This document shows, one piece after another, positions 33,740-48,402 of a stretch of 64,000 bases of DNA (position 1 is its first letter; each line of letters opens with the position of its first letter). Below the pieces are notes generated by a model. That model made no database searches. It had not been told where the DNA came from and worked only from the letters and a program-made list of their open reading frames with translations. The translations under genes and the position numbers were made by a program. The DNA is from Gaertneriomyces semiglobifer (taxonomy: Eukaryota > Chytridiomycota > Chytridiomycetes > Spizellomycetales > Spizellomycetaceae), in contig JAHLKF010000004.1 in assembly GCA_025558075.1 (NCBI GenBank), forward strand, positions 806,001 through 870,000, read 5' to 3'.

Positions 33740-34931
33740 TGGCACCGTCTTCCCACAAATAGAGGTTTGAGAATCAAGACCAGTTGAATTCGGCCTGATG
33801 TGATGTATTGTTCCCAGGAGTGGAGGTCCCAGCCAGTGCGCCGCCTTATCTGAAGACTGTTATTACAGAGACCGCATGTATGTGAGCGCTGACTCAACAA
33901 GCCTGACAGACTGACTCACTGACGGAGAAGCTGGAAAAGGAGGGGGGATTCCCAACCGCAGGCAGCCAACAGCAACAGTAGATGTAGGCCTTGAGGGAAA
34001 GGAAGCAGCGAAGGAGGTGAAGGGGGGAGAGTAAGGAAGTAATAATGGTGGTTAATGGTTGTTGGTGTAGCTGCGGGGGAGGAAGTGCGTAATTTTTCGA
34101 TAATTCACTTGCGCGGATTCGTCGCAGCGTTTTCGAAAGACAAAAACGGGGCGGCGGCGGACGAGTTGCCCGAAATAGCAACAGCGAATTGCTGATTCTG
34201 TTCTGATTCTGTTGAGTTAGTAGTTGTGTGATGAGAGTGCGCTACTTTATGAGAGTGTGTGGGATGCAGGGGCAGGTAACTCGCAGAGTATGTCGCTGAG
34301 CTAACGGCCTCAGCAGGCAGCATAAGTATTGGCAGGCGGTATGCATCGCTTGTCTATGCGCACTATTGTAACGAGCATTCCACTTGGCCATGTCCTGAGA
34401 TCAACCATGTACCGACGACCAATGCTTCACAGCATCGTTTGTTTGGTTTCTGGACTCTATCACAGGCCGCTTTACAAACCAAATACCACAAATGTCAATC
34501 GTTCCTAAGAAGCCAACGAGGTTGACTGATCTGCAGAGAGAGCATATTTCATAGACCTCGATTCAAAACTGGGACTGGCAAGCGCATTCGTTTTACATAC
34601 ATCCGTCTTGCATTGCTTGAGTGCTTTGATGCTTTGAATTGATATCTGATGAGGCGGATAATGACAAGTGCAATCCGCTGCCAAACGGGCGATGGCGTCA
34701 CATGACAAACCACATGACCAGTCACATGACCCTCACTGAGACCACATGACGCCAGGTGACTCTTGACCTCATCGCTCGCCTCGCCGCGCCGTGGCCTCGT
34801 TGAATAAACTGTTCGTCGAGATATTAGATGTGTTACTTCCTGGCGAACCAAACCACCCACGATCGACTCTGCATTTGTCCTTTGAATAGCTTACGGTAGT
34901 TACAGACTCACACCCGAACAACCTCCTCATC
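33740..34931. other. 1.2-kb divergent promoter region (chitin synthase / V-ATPase)
   Basis: No gene recognised. Frames on both strands are short and lack similarity to anything. It contains simple repeats (GATTCTGTT twice near 34194-34212) and the CACATGAC cluster listed separately. Confidence 0.5.
34697..34750. promoter_or_regulatory. four CACATGAC E-box-like sites
   Basis: CACATGAC occurs four times in 54 bp (34699-34706, 34711-34718, 34723-34730, 34743-34750). The first and third are preceded by GT, giving GTCACATGAC, nearly palindromic. The first three are spaced exactly 12 bp apart. This lies 180-235 bp before the VMA1 ATG. Such sites suit bHLH dimers; compare the CLEAR motif GTCACGTGAC of animal lysosomal genes. 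Binding is inference. Confidence 0.55.
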
Positions 34932-37476
<2,545 letters not shown>

Positions 37477-37690
37477 ATTGGCGGATTCATATGTGCCATG
37501 TGCGTGTTGCTTATATATCTGCTGACCTTGTGAATTAGATATTCCCTTTTTTGTTGTTCTCGTGCATAACCCCGCTCTATTGTCAATACCGAAAAGCTTA
37601 CAAATTACACACGAGGCTCAAAAATTTATACACAGAATATTTACAGCACCAGATTTACATTTATCGTCGAGTGATTGATTGCCGTTCACC

Positions 37691-40600
37691 TTACTTGCTA
37701 CCACGTCGGTGGATGGTAGCCGCAGGGATTGACCCTCGATGCGCATTAGAAGACCACTGAGGCCCAGATGCTGCCAATGCCGAGGCTGCGGGCGATGCAA
37801 ATACTGCCTTGCGCACAACTGTCCATCCGCGCTTCCCCAGTTTCCATAGTTGAAACCAAAGCCAAATCGTAAATCCCAAAACTATCAACATCGCAGCAGT
37901 GAGAATGTAGTACGAGTGGAACATGAAACGACATGAGCAGTAAACTTACACCCAAGCGCCCATGCAATGCTTTGCCACCAAAACTCCCTAGCTACTTCTC
38001 TCCACCGTCCTCTACCGAGCAATTGATTCTGAAGCGCTTCCTCCGCCAATTTAAGCCGCCGAGATAATGAAGAATTAATGTGCGTTGATAAAGAGTCCAA
38101 CGAGGCGACCATCATGGCGATACGACTGTGGGATCTGTTCAGGTGCCGATCAGCATTCGCAACGTTTAAAGGGTGCATGAATGAAGGACTTACGATGCAT
38201 CACGCTTTGAGATTTCGGTACATAGCCGGTCAATCTCTGCAGCTTGCGCCTCAACTTTCGATAACATTTCGATCACTTGACGGTCAATTTCCCTCAACAT
38301 CACCGAGTACTGTCTGGGGCCACTTGCCGCAATATGCGTTCCGTCAAATATCCCCGGTGCGCCATCGACTAATTCCGACCCTTTCATCGTTAAAGCAACA
38401 AATGGCATTGCCTCATTATGCTCAGCAGCTTGAGGTACATCATCAACTCCCAATTTCTGCAGAAGTTCGTTCTGCTGGACTGTCACCCTCAGAACTTCGG
38501 CTTCAGCTTCCAAAATGGGCTGCCGTAAATCGGCAAACCGCCTTTGCAGATCCTCCATTTGATGGACCAACGCAAGCTCTTCTGCATTAAGCAGCTGGTC
38601 CTCCTCTGGCGTCATCGGCTTTGATTCGATAGCTTGCGGCATTTCAAGATCACTCACATCGATTTCCGAAGCCAGCATCGGATCGGTGGAAGGCTCGCTG
38701 GGCGCTATCATGGCTTGATCAGTTGCGGCCGTTGTCGCGGTATCATTAATATATCTACTGCCTATGAACCGTTTCAGCCGTCTATCCTTTCTGTCTTTCG
38801 GTCTCCTTCCACCGACATCAATGGGTGCTGAGGCCGACAGCGCTTTCATCCGACTTGCACTCAATGCTCCCTCGCTTTCGCTGCCAGCATCCTCACTCAC
38901 AATCCACTTGGCGTTCTGCCCTTTCGCCTTTTTGAGATTTCTCCTAATGGAGCCACCACGCTCCACTCTCTCACCGTACGGTTCCTCGGTAGATTCGCGC
39001 GGCCTGGCCGAGTTACCGCGGCTACGTTTCTGCATAAAAGCGGGCTTGAGCATTCGAAAGGCTTTATGTCGCGGTTCCTCGGGTTCAGAGTCAGTAGAAG
39101 GGTTTATTGAAGAGTTGGATGACCGAGGATATTCCTGAGCAGACAGGCGATCATCACTCTTAAGATTCCCTCCTGCATCCGGTTGCAAATTCAACACTAT
39201 CTCTTGAGTTATGTATGGGGCAGATTCAACTCTTGCACCCTGTATAAGTTGATAATGACTGCTCGCTGGAGTCATGTTTTGTGGCCGAGCCGAGTCATTC
39301 AGAGACTCGGTTGAGCGTTGCGTCTCGCCACTACTGCGGACAATGTTGCGCTGAGAAATCGGCGACGTCTTCCGCCCCAGCTTGACCCCAATGCCATCAA
39401 GGGCAACTGTTTGGAGAAAACTCCTTTTGCGCCCGGCGGGTGGACGCATAGGACTCTCGATGGCATCATGACCCGACTGAGTCATATCTTCCGTTAACTG
39501 CGTAGCGGAAGACTGTTTTTCAACTATTCGGTTCCAAAATCCCGGCTTCTTCTTCTTACCCAGACTGCCTTGTCTACTGGTGCTGACAAACTCGGGTTCG
39601 TCCGTCGTGGATGCCGATCGTGTAGTTTCTAATGAAGGGCGCTTCACTCTATTCTGCCTATCGACGGACGTGGACCGGCGAGACCCATCGTCGGATGGAA
39701 CATCTTCCCAATTATGTTCATCCACAACAGAAAGTCCATGTCCATCTGCTGGACTATCGTAAGAGTCCAAACTCAATCTGCCTTCCGGTACACCTATTTT
39801 CTCTCGGGACGTCAGCGCACCAGAAAGGAATAAGGCAAAAAGAGATGAATCCAACGGGTTTGCAGGATCGCCCTCAGGGGAGATAGAAGCGGAAGCCTCG
39901 TTCTCTATCATGTGAGTCGCTTGGTACCGCATGTTATTCGCCGGAAAGTGGTCGGACGAGGGAGCTGGGTTGGGACCAGGTTCGGGTGATTCGTTGTCAG
40001 CAGTAGGTCCATTGTTGTCTCTTACGCGACCATCCAATGTTTGCAATCCTCCACCAAACGCAGCTTGCGCATTCAGATAGGTCATATCAGGCTTAAGACT
40101 GGTTTTACCACTTTGGCTTCCTTCGGACACGTCTGCCAATGCCTGGTCTCGAGCAAGCATGTATTCATAGAACTCCTTCAACTCGCTATTTCCCACATGC
40201 CATGTGTAATATCGCAATTTCCAGCGCCTCTGCTCTTCAGTAGACGCGCCGGATTTGATAGCCATCTGCCACATTTCTCTGCGCCATCTTATAACAGCAA
40301 GAGGGTTATAGTGCAAGGTGGCATTGGCTGTGAATCGCTGTATGTGATTGTACCGCGTTTCCAAATATTGCTTGCACCGGGCTGATCGGTACAGGGTATC
40401 TTGCGTGTGGCGTTGGATTGACGTTCCTGTTTCAGTGGAAAATCCGTTGTTGACGCCAGAAGTTGCTGGGGCTGAGTATCTCTGTGTAGCAGGTCCTTCC
40501 AATTTCGACATGCCGTCTCCATGAGAAGGCGAAGGTTGCAGCGCCAGCGTACTGTTTCTAAAGGTCGGCGTCGATGCTGATGCCAAGAGCGAGGTATGCA

Positions 40601-41339
40601 GACTTGGTTTAGTAATATCGCGAGTGTCTTTTAGCTTGTCTCTATAATGTTGCGCAGTGAGTTCCATAACCTGAAGCAAGTGGGAGGTGTCATTCTTCAC
40701 TATGTCAGTGGCCTCATTAGCATCATCATCGCTGCCTGAGGCAGACTGCTGATCATACAGGACCGTGGCGAAACGGCCAACAGAAGATGACGGTGACAAG
40801 TCTAAGTGGTTGTGATGTGACCGCGCGTCTGAGGGCGTGGTATCCTTGCCTAACAAATCGCCATAGACCGAGTCTGGCGCTGAGACATACGAAGAACTTG
40901 GTGATGAGCGCGCGGTCGAGTTCGATACGGAACGGGTTCCAATTGAGGCTGCTCGGGAGGCGCCTACGGATTGCCTGCCAATGGTAGACCTGGATGTACG
41001 GTTGTGATTCATTTCCCTTCCACGCGCCTGCGGGTACACTTGCGGTGCCCGCCGGTGCCTTTCAGAAGGCAGTCGGAGAGTATCTTTCAAATCCTGCACA
41101 GCATCCTGGTCGATTGGCTTTCCCGTTAATCGCGGAGGTGGCCGTTCCACTTGATGTGGCTGGTCAGACGGAGAGACAACGCTCTCCTCCTCCTCTACAA
41201 TATGGTCCGACTGCGTAGCAAACTGCAAACGTGAAACGGTGTGGGTTTTCCGTTGCATGGTTTGTTGCAAAAGCAGACCGCCGCCGCCGGCAGCTGCCCT
41301 ACTCTTGACGGCTGGCGTTTTCTTTTCCTCTTGGCCCAT
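37691..41339 (-). CDS. large disordered tail-anchored protein, 1173 aa
   Basis: Three exons (41339-38194, 38134-37950, 37881-37691) sum to 3522 nt. Residues 1-300 and 400-950 are Ser-, Arg- and Pro-rich, largely disordered, with basic patches. A compact segment around 325-420 (YNHIQRFTANATLHYNPLAV, IRWRREMWQMA, LRYYTWHVGNSELKEFYEYM) looks folded and conserved in style. Near the C-terminus coiled coils (ALVHQMEDLQRRFADLRQPI, VIEMLSKVEAQAAEIDRLCT) precede a hydrophobic segment WWQSIAWALGFLGFTIWLWF and a short basic tail, which suggests a tail anchor. No family is recognised with confidence. The position suggests a membrane scaffold, by inference only. Confidence 0.7.
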
Positions 41340-41731
41340 AATAAGCCCATCCTTTTCCTAGGCACTCGTACTGACAGCTGGCATTCGTACAGTGCGCCCC
41401 GTCCGTTCTCTTTCTACGTTCGTTGTGTCTCCGCCTGTCCTGCTGCTGTGTATCCTTCTCTAATTGTCGTCGCCGTCGCCCGTCGTTCGCATCAACGTCC
41501 GCCGTGTGACTGACGTAAGCAACAGCCAACGGGTCGACGGAATTGCTCCTTTTTCACAAACTTTTTTTCTTTTTTTTGAGAAAACCGCAGGCAACCGTTT
41601 ACAGCTATTGTTCCGAAGCGGGGATTTCCTAGGCCAAGGGAGAGTACTACGCAACGAGTTTATAGCATCCAACCTATTTGGCTGTTTGCGTACCGTTGCA
41701 CGTGGTGTGTGTGTTTTCTGGGAATTGAGTG

Positions 41732-42731
41732 ATGAGCGAGAGAGGGAGAAGCCGTGATCGGCCGAGGGACAGAAGTCCATTGAGAAACGGTAGCAGAGGT
41801 TACTCTCCTCAATCGCATGGTGACTACAGGCGCAGGTCGGAAAGGGAAGAAGTCCGTTCCCTGTTTGTACGAGGAATAGCTGATGGCACGGGGTAGGCAA
41901 ATCTCTCATTACAATGAGCTGAAAGTATGCCAGCACTCATGCCTTATTGACTTTTCCAATAGGTCGGACGAGCTAATCCAAGCGTTCGAGACGTATGGAA
42001 CTGTAGCGGATTGCTATTTGCCTCGCGATTACTATACCGGAAAGCCTCGCGGTTTCGCCTACGTTCAGTTCGTATTCGTGTGAGAAATGTTATTGCTATC
42101 AAATCACTCATATCTGGCCCCCTCAGATACTCTACTCAGGAAGAGGCGGATCGCGCGTTTCAGAAAATTGAGTACATTCATATTCATGGCAGAAAACTAA
42201 GTGTAGAGTGGGCTGCCGGCCGGAGAAAAAGTACTAGAGTACTCTTTTCCCTTATCGCGCGATATTATTTCTTAACACTCCGTATTTAGCGCCTGATCAA
42301 ATGCGAGTCAAGGTTTCTGGCTCTAGGGATCGACGTAGGTCACCCAACCGCCACTATCGCCCTGGGTAAGCCGGCTGTCATTCTTATTCTCAGGTGGACA
42401 TGCGTACTAATCAGCTTCACACAGGGGCCGATCGCGCTCGCGGTCGCCACGCCGCCGGAGATACTCCCGTTCACGCTCTCGATCTCCGCGTCGCAGATAC
42501 CGTCGCTCGCGTTCTCCTTCGTATGACCGCAGGCGACGGTCGCCTTCTCCCCGTCGATCGCCTGGCAGTCCACGACGCTTGAATGGTTTTGACAGTGCAA
42601 ATGTGGATTCTTCCCCTGTTGACCGCCAGAGACCGTTGAGCCCCGATAGGGCAAGCCCTGTTAAAATGGAAGTGGCTGCTAGCCCGCGCAAAGATATTGT
42701 CGATACTCAGGAATTGAGCTGGAGTGCTTAA
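41732..42731 (+). CDS. SR-rich splicing factor, SRSF10/SRSF12-like
   Basis: A nuclear RNA-binding splicing regulator. Five exons, the first 41732-41892. The N-terminus is short and RS-like (MSERGRSRDRPRDRSPLRNG). The RRM (about residues 42-120) has RNP2 SLFVRGI, then IQAFETYGTVADCYLP and RNP1 PRGFAYVQF, ending GRKLSVEWAAG. The following RRKTPDQM matches the GDRKTPNQM signature of SRSF10/SRSF12. A long RS domain follows (GRSRSRSPRRRRYSRSRSRS and more), then a Pro/Ser tail. Several GT-AG introns split the RRM; each junction was checked for frame. Confidence 0.85.
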
Positions 42732-43071
42732 GTTTCGAAATGCCCACGCGTAACTTGAAGGCCTGGGTTCTCAGTCGCAATAGTATGAGCAGATTCATGT
42801 TGTTCATTCTGAACGGGTTCCAAGAGCGGCATGTGTCAGATAGCGAATTAGGGGAACGAATTAAACCATAATGCTACGCCATATATTTTACCGTAGATAT
42901 GGTCCATGTCCTTGATTTCGTTTGCGCAGTGTGTCCAAAGAGCATCAGCGGTTCGGTGCAGTAAACTGGCTACCCTACTATTTTACAATAAAACAATATG
43001 ATACACGCAACGGCCGATACCGGTATATTCAAGTGTCTGTACATAAAAGGACGAACTATCTACATTCCCCT

Positions 43072-45747
43072 CTAACCTGGATCCGCATCGCGCTCGCGAG
43101 TATACCGCCGCCTACTTAACCCCGATCTAGCATTGCCACCTGTTGGTACCCATACACCTTCAATGTAGCGGCCTTCTACTACCGTGCCGTTATGTAATGT
43201 GCCTCTAAATACGCCGTTCACATACGTCCAGTTACGCCCAAACCCTTCCGCAACGTTCTGTCCTGTAGGCATCGTCGTTGGCAAAACAGTATTGTTCGAC
43301 TGTTGCGAATACGTCTCGTTTGCGAATGTTAAGGCCCCTGGACGCAGTACTGACGTGATATTTACAAACGCCTCCATCACCGTACCATTGCGAGAGAGCG
43401 AAAAATCCACCATTAAGGAGTCTTCCAGGTTATAAGCATAGTCGTACCATACAATGGCTCGTAGGTGAGGGTATCTCTGTAGACAATTACGAGTTCAGCA
43501 AGGCTATGTATGCCAATTCACGTAACTGTGAAACAAGTGCGCACCTCGTAAAGATCAACACTGTAGGATTGGTTCCACCATGCACTTTTGACGTCGAGCA
43601 CAGATGGTACAGGCGGAATATTTCTACCAGAAACATATCCAATAGCAGTGTCGCTCACCAGAAACGGTTTTTGACGTTTAGCAGCAAATTGTTCATACAA
43701 ATTCCATCCTGTAGGGTGGCCGGTGATCAAAGACTCAAAAGATGTCCCGTTGACGTCCAGTCCAGTCGGAGGTATTTGATTAACCAAGCTGGCATTAGCC
43801 ACCGCTATGGTGTTTCCGTAGGGACCAGTTTGAAGTGTGGCGGTCGGATTGTGCCCGGCAGTCACATTTAAATAGTGTGATGAATCAAATTCCTCTGAAT
43901 GAGACAATGACGCCAACGCGGTCAAATTCCGCCACAGTGCGCCGTTAAACAAGCCGGTGACACCTATCCAATCGACAAACTCGTCGCCTGGGTAATACGG
44001 CGAAAAAGGATCATCCTAGTGCTCAGTGTCAGATCCATCCGCTTGCAGAATGAAGGTGAATGAAATGCGGTCCAACACACCTGAACATCAAGTACGCCGT
44101 CGCCATTTGTGTCCATCTCGGCAAACCGGGGATCACCTTTCTGAGGGGGCAGAGACGTAGTGTCTTGGGAGCTACGGGTGATATAGGGGTAACCATGTGC
44201 TGACGTAGGCGCCCAGACGACGGCCGTTCGCGCAAGGCCTACCGACGTCGCGTTACCAACGGAGACGGGGTTGGTTGCATTGGTTGCGTTGCGCACAGTC
44301 ATCACGAGCTGGCGAAACACGCGAACAAACTCGGATGGGCGTTGGCCCCAAGGATACCAATAACCTTTGAATGGTTGTTGTTGAGTACGTGAGGTGATCA
44401 CCCGTCCGATCAAATTTGAAGCTCACCATTCATTTCCGGAGCAAACTTCAGTAAAATCGGAATACCAGCACCATTGATTTCGGCACACTTCTGTCCCAGC
44501 TGTTGCATAGCCTGCAAGGTCACATTTTCCAAACCTTTGTGCGGCAACAGCGTCATACCCATAATGCCGCCAGTACCCCCGATCAAACCAGCGGTCCAGT
44601 TGAAATAGTCGGGAATGCTATGAGATACCCCAGACGAGTTGACTAGGCTTGCACGCTCCAGCGTCTCAGAAATCATGTAAAAGCCATCAATAATGGCGGC
44701 ATTGCGTCCTAAGGCCTTATTGAAGCTCTGCGGATCTTCCTTTGACTGAGAATCATCGGTTAGCTGACACGCAGAACAAAATGCTTGCCTACGTTACCAA
44801 GAAAGCAGGTAAACTTACCCAATCAATGGCGGCACCAAAGTACACGCCCCCGTTTGTAGAGTTAGCTGGAAATTTAACATCGAGTACGTTCAATACTGGA
44901 AGTGGCGGCCCGGGTGGTGGACCAGGTAAACCACCACGTGGACCAGACTGCGGGTCGAACCTCGCCGTTTTGCCAAGTCGAACGGTAGTCGTGACTACCA
45001 CTGTTATCACCACAGCCAGTAGCAATCCCATACAAAACAAAAGGCATGTCTTCCGTTGGCATGCGCTCTGTCTGAAGCTGGGCCGGCTAGAGGAAGTACC
45101 TGGGCCCACGCGCGTATCTCTGCGCCAACGGCGTGAAATTGGATTTACCTCTTGCATAGAAATGGAATTTTCCGGGTAGCGGCTGTCAGAGTTATTCGGA
45201 TCCCATTCACGCGCCGTTTCCCATGATTCGTCGTCATTTAGCATCGTCCATGCACTCTCCATAGGTGTCACGCGCCACGGAATCGGCGCTTTCACAACAC
45301 CTTGATCATCAGTTGGTGCTGCGGACGGCGGTTGGCCAATGGACGGGGACGGCAACGGGGGGCTAAGGGCGATAAAGGCTTAGGAGGCGGCGACTTCGGA
45401 CTAATTATTGCCGTGTCATCTGCATTCACCGGGTCCAACACGATGGTATAGCGGCGCTGAGATGCAGACTTGCCATTAGTGCCCGCTTTCTCAAAGACAG
45501 AGCTGTCGGCGGTCGATAATGAGTTCTCGTTACGAGCGGATGAGATTGAGATAGCACTATCTCTGGTGCGAACGCGAGTAAGTTGACTCCCCGTCTTCGC
45601 CCACGAGGTACCCGTAGTGGTAGTCAGATGGGTCGAAGTGTCAACTCGGCCATTCTTTGAGCTGACAGGTTTGCCGCTCTTTGGGAGATATTTTCCGGGA
45701 CGGTATGAAACGTCAGCAATCGGTGCGACCCTGCTAGTCGAAAACAT
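43072..45747 (-). CDS. membrane-anchored GH26-like protein, apparent frameshift near the start
   Basis: From the N-terminus: a ~140-residue Ser/Thr/Pro-rich cytosolic segment, one hydrophobic helix (LLFCMGLLLAVVITVVVTTT), a Pro/Gly linker, then an extracellular domain resembling GH26 beta-mannanases: GVYFGAAIDW, LLKFAPEMNGYWYPWGQRP (acid/base Glu in EMNG), VVWAPTSAHGYP, YYPGDEFVDWIGVTGL. It ends RYTRERDADPG. Short introns separate the exons. In GH26 the nucleophile Glu lies in a strand like KP-hydrophobics-xET; here it reads KPFLVSDTA, Asp in that place, so activity is doubtful. The first exon runs through a G6 tract (45357-45362, plus strand) into the wrong frame; one more base would restore it, or an unrecognised intron exists. 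Confidence 0.65.
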
Positions 45748-46930
45748 GGCAACGACAGTAGCATCCGCACCGCCACCGCAATGCTACGGTAAACTTAACG
45801 TATTAGAATCCAGTACTGTTGTAATGTGCACGACGTCCTGGAAAGGCTCAACTGGAGTGTGTACAGTCGTTTGGTTTGGAGGAAGAAGCAGGCGAACGGC
45901 TTTGCGGAAATGATATCCTCAGGAGTTGTATTAGATACGAGTGGTATTCTGTGAAAAGTTTGGAGAAGTGTGTAAGCCATCAATCACGAGGTGTATAGAA
46001 AGGGACAATAGGACACCAATACCCACAGACTTGTTAAGCAAAACAGAAATTCGCAACAGGATAGGCGAATCAACGTTTAAATGTAGTGTGCTCGCAGTGT
46101 GGATAGGGCCAGTGGATCAGGGATGAGGAAGGCAGCTAACTGCAAATACCACTACAGAACCGGGCGCAAACTTCGAAGGTGTATTGAATGGGCAGTGCAG
46201 GGAAAGGAATCAGGATGCCCTGCGTGCAGCACAGCTAGCCTTTCGAACTCTGAGTGGTATCCGTTGGTCTGTTTTGCTCCACGTTCTTCAGAGCTGCTTG
46301 CCCGTAACGTCAAGTCGCTGGTGTGTTTCACGTCGGAAAAAGAATGTGACCCATGTCGCCCGTCCATCCTCGACTTTGAACAGCCTCCAGGGCCACTTAC
46401 TTCCAAACGACGAGGCGGGCGTGACGCACGATAAGGCATAGCGAAAATGGATGCCTGTTAGCATTCCTAGATGATAGCTGGGGTGGGGGGAAGGGTAGTG
46501 GTTCATAGACAATTCCCCGTCATGTTGGACTGGCAAGTGGTCGATCGCGAGAGAACCAAAATATCGTCCAACCTTCATTGTTTACAATACCGCTGTTGGT
46601 GGTTATTCTTGGTACAGGCTTCGGGTGGTCTGGTTTCGGCGAAATCAATAGTATAGAGCAGTGCCGCATTCATATCGTTCATAGGGTCCATACTATATAC
46701 CCATAGGGGTCACTTATTACATTACACGTAACCCATATCCCACAGCCGTCTTGCTAGCCAAAGAACGTCGGACTTTCATATTACCGTCCTGTTATCGTCC
46801 ATCTCGTTCTTGCTTGTGCCTGGCACTAGTGACATTGCTACCGGCGCTGCGTTGTTTGGGTTTTGCGTGTAGAATGGCTGGTAGGTATATCTGATGGTTT
46901 CAAAAGCATGTCACCGGCAAGCCAACTGAT
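45748..46930. other. 1.2-kb intergenic region between divergent genes
   Basis: Only short overlapping frames, none with recognisable character (for example a minus frame 46152-46439 rich in Ser and Arg). No TATA or repeat was noted. Confidence 0.45.
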
Positions 46931-48388
46931 ATGGCTGGAAATGTAGCAGTTTCGGAAGCACCGTCATCACTGAAGAAATCGCCGAAGAAAGGATTCCTGT
47001 CCGGGCGACTGAGATCGTCTTCCTCGCCACCCGTTGTGGATCCACAACTCGCACAGCAACAAAAAGCGAGTATTGTGGCGACTGTGGCCGTTAGAACTGT
47101 GGTACTTCCGGAAGATGAGGAACCGAGCGCATTGCCTTCGCGCACAGATATGAAGTCCGCGCCCGGCATCAAACGGAGCAGCAGCGGATCTAGTTGGAAT
47201 GCGCTGTTGCAGAGAAAGGCGGTACGGAAAGAGCCAGAGCGAACTTCGAAAACTTCGTCCCCCAAAGTGACCCCAAGAACACGGAGCGGTTCAAACCGAA
47301 GCGCGGCCGCGATGCCGCTGCATGAAGTGCTCCCTGGTTATGGAACGATGCCGTTAGCAGATTTCATGTTGTTAGACGTCCATCCGCGTCTGCAGCGACG
47401 GGTACTAATGGACCTTGAAATCTCACGACGAAAAACTGCGAAAGAGAATGTTTCATTATTGGCGAGCTTAAAAGTGACGAAGGCCTTAACTGGGAAGGGT
47501 TAGTGGTTTTGCATTGGAGGAATGTTTATCACGTAACTCTTACATCGGGAGTATCCCATCCCGTAGATGGCAAGAATGATCAAGAGAAGAAAAAAGGGTT
47601 GAAGACTAAATTCAATGCATTAATCAGACCTAGGAGAAGTAAATCTTCGGATGCAGGTGAGGTTAATGAGCACTTTGCGAGCATTGCAACACAAGAGTCC
47701 TGGCTGAACCTTGGAGACACTAGCCATATTTCATCGGCTGTATTTAGCCATTCAAGATAATAGGACGTCAACTGCCTGCGTCTTACTGGAGCAGCTAACA
47801 CCGAGAACGTTGCTCAAAAAACATGCGGCGGATGCAGAGAGGGCATTCCTGATGGCGATGTCGCGGGGAATGGAACCGGTGTGCATACTTATGCTCGACA
47901 AGGGATTTCCCACCGATGTTAGTGGTCCTATACGGTTTGACCTATCTTTCGACTTTCTGCTACCCTCCTACTTCATTGTTGCCGTCGCACTGAAGCTGCA
48001 CAACGTGGCCCGTACCATGCTTATGGTGAGTTGTCATGCGAGCCACCACAGCGACGTTCAGTCCGACTAAATAGATTCCTGGCAGAACCATCGGGTCAAC
48101 GTAAACGCCACCTGGTATGGCCTAACCGCACTTCATATATGTTGCTACAATGGCATGCGTGCTGTGGCGAAAATGCTGCTAGACTATGGCGCAAATTTGC
48201 ATTTAGGGCCATCGCGAGAAGAGTACGCTTTATTTTTGCAGTTAAAGGACACAATGGCAGGCAAGCCTCCTAGTGACAAAGGCCGCAGTAGATTATTGGA
48301 GTTGCTTCCGAAGCGAAACATATCTCCGTTGGACGTCGCTAAAGCAGCCGGCAGGGGGGATCTGATACTTCTTCTAGCAACACGCTGA
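46931..48388 (+). CDS. ankyrin-repeat protein with disordered N-terminus
   Basis: Four exons: 46931-47498; 47567-47658; 47724 to about 48026; about 48083-48388. The first ~190 residues are basic and Ser-rich (MAGNVAVSEAPSSLKKSPKK), including a stretch PLHEVLPGYGTMPLADFMLL that looks structured. The C-terminal ~220 residues form ankyrin-type helices (FHRLYLAIQDNRTSTACVLL, AFLMAMSRGMEPVCILMLDK) ending with a canonical repeat TALHICCYNGMRAVAKMLLD YGANL and a last half-repeat SPLDVAKAAGRGDLILLL. Ankyrin repeats mediate protein contacts; no catalytic part is visible. The start ATG fits; its partner is unknown. It converges on PUF6, only 14 bp apart. Confidence 0.7.
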
Positions 48389-48402
48389 TTTGTATTACTT
48401 GT

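Noticed and set aside
42407..42691. Arg/Glu-rich minus-strand frame
   Set aside because: It is the antisense shadow of the RS domain of the SR protein.
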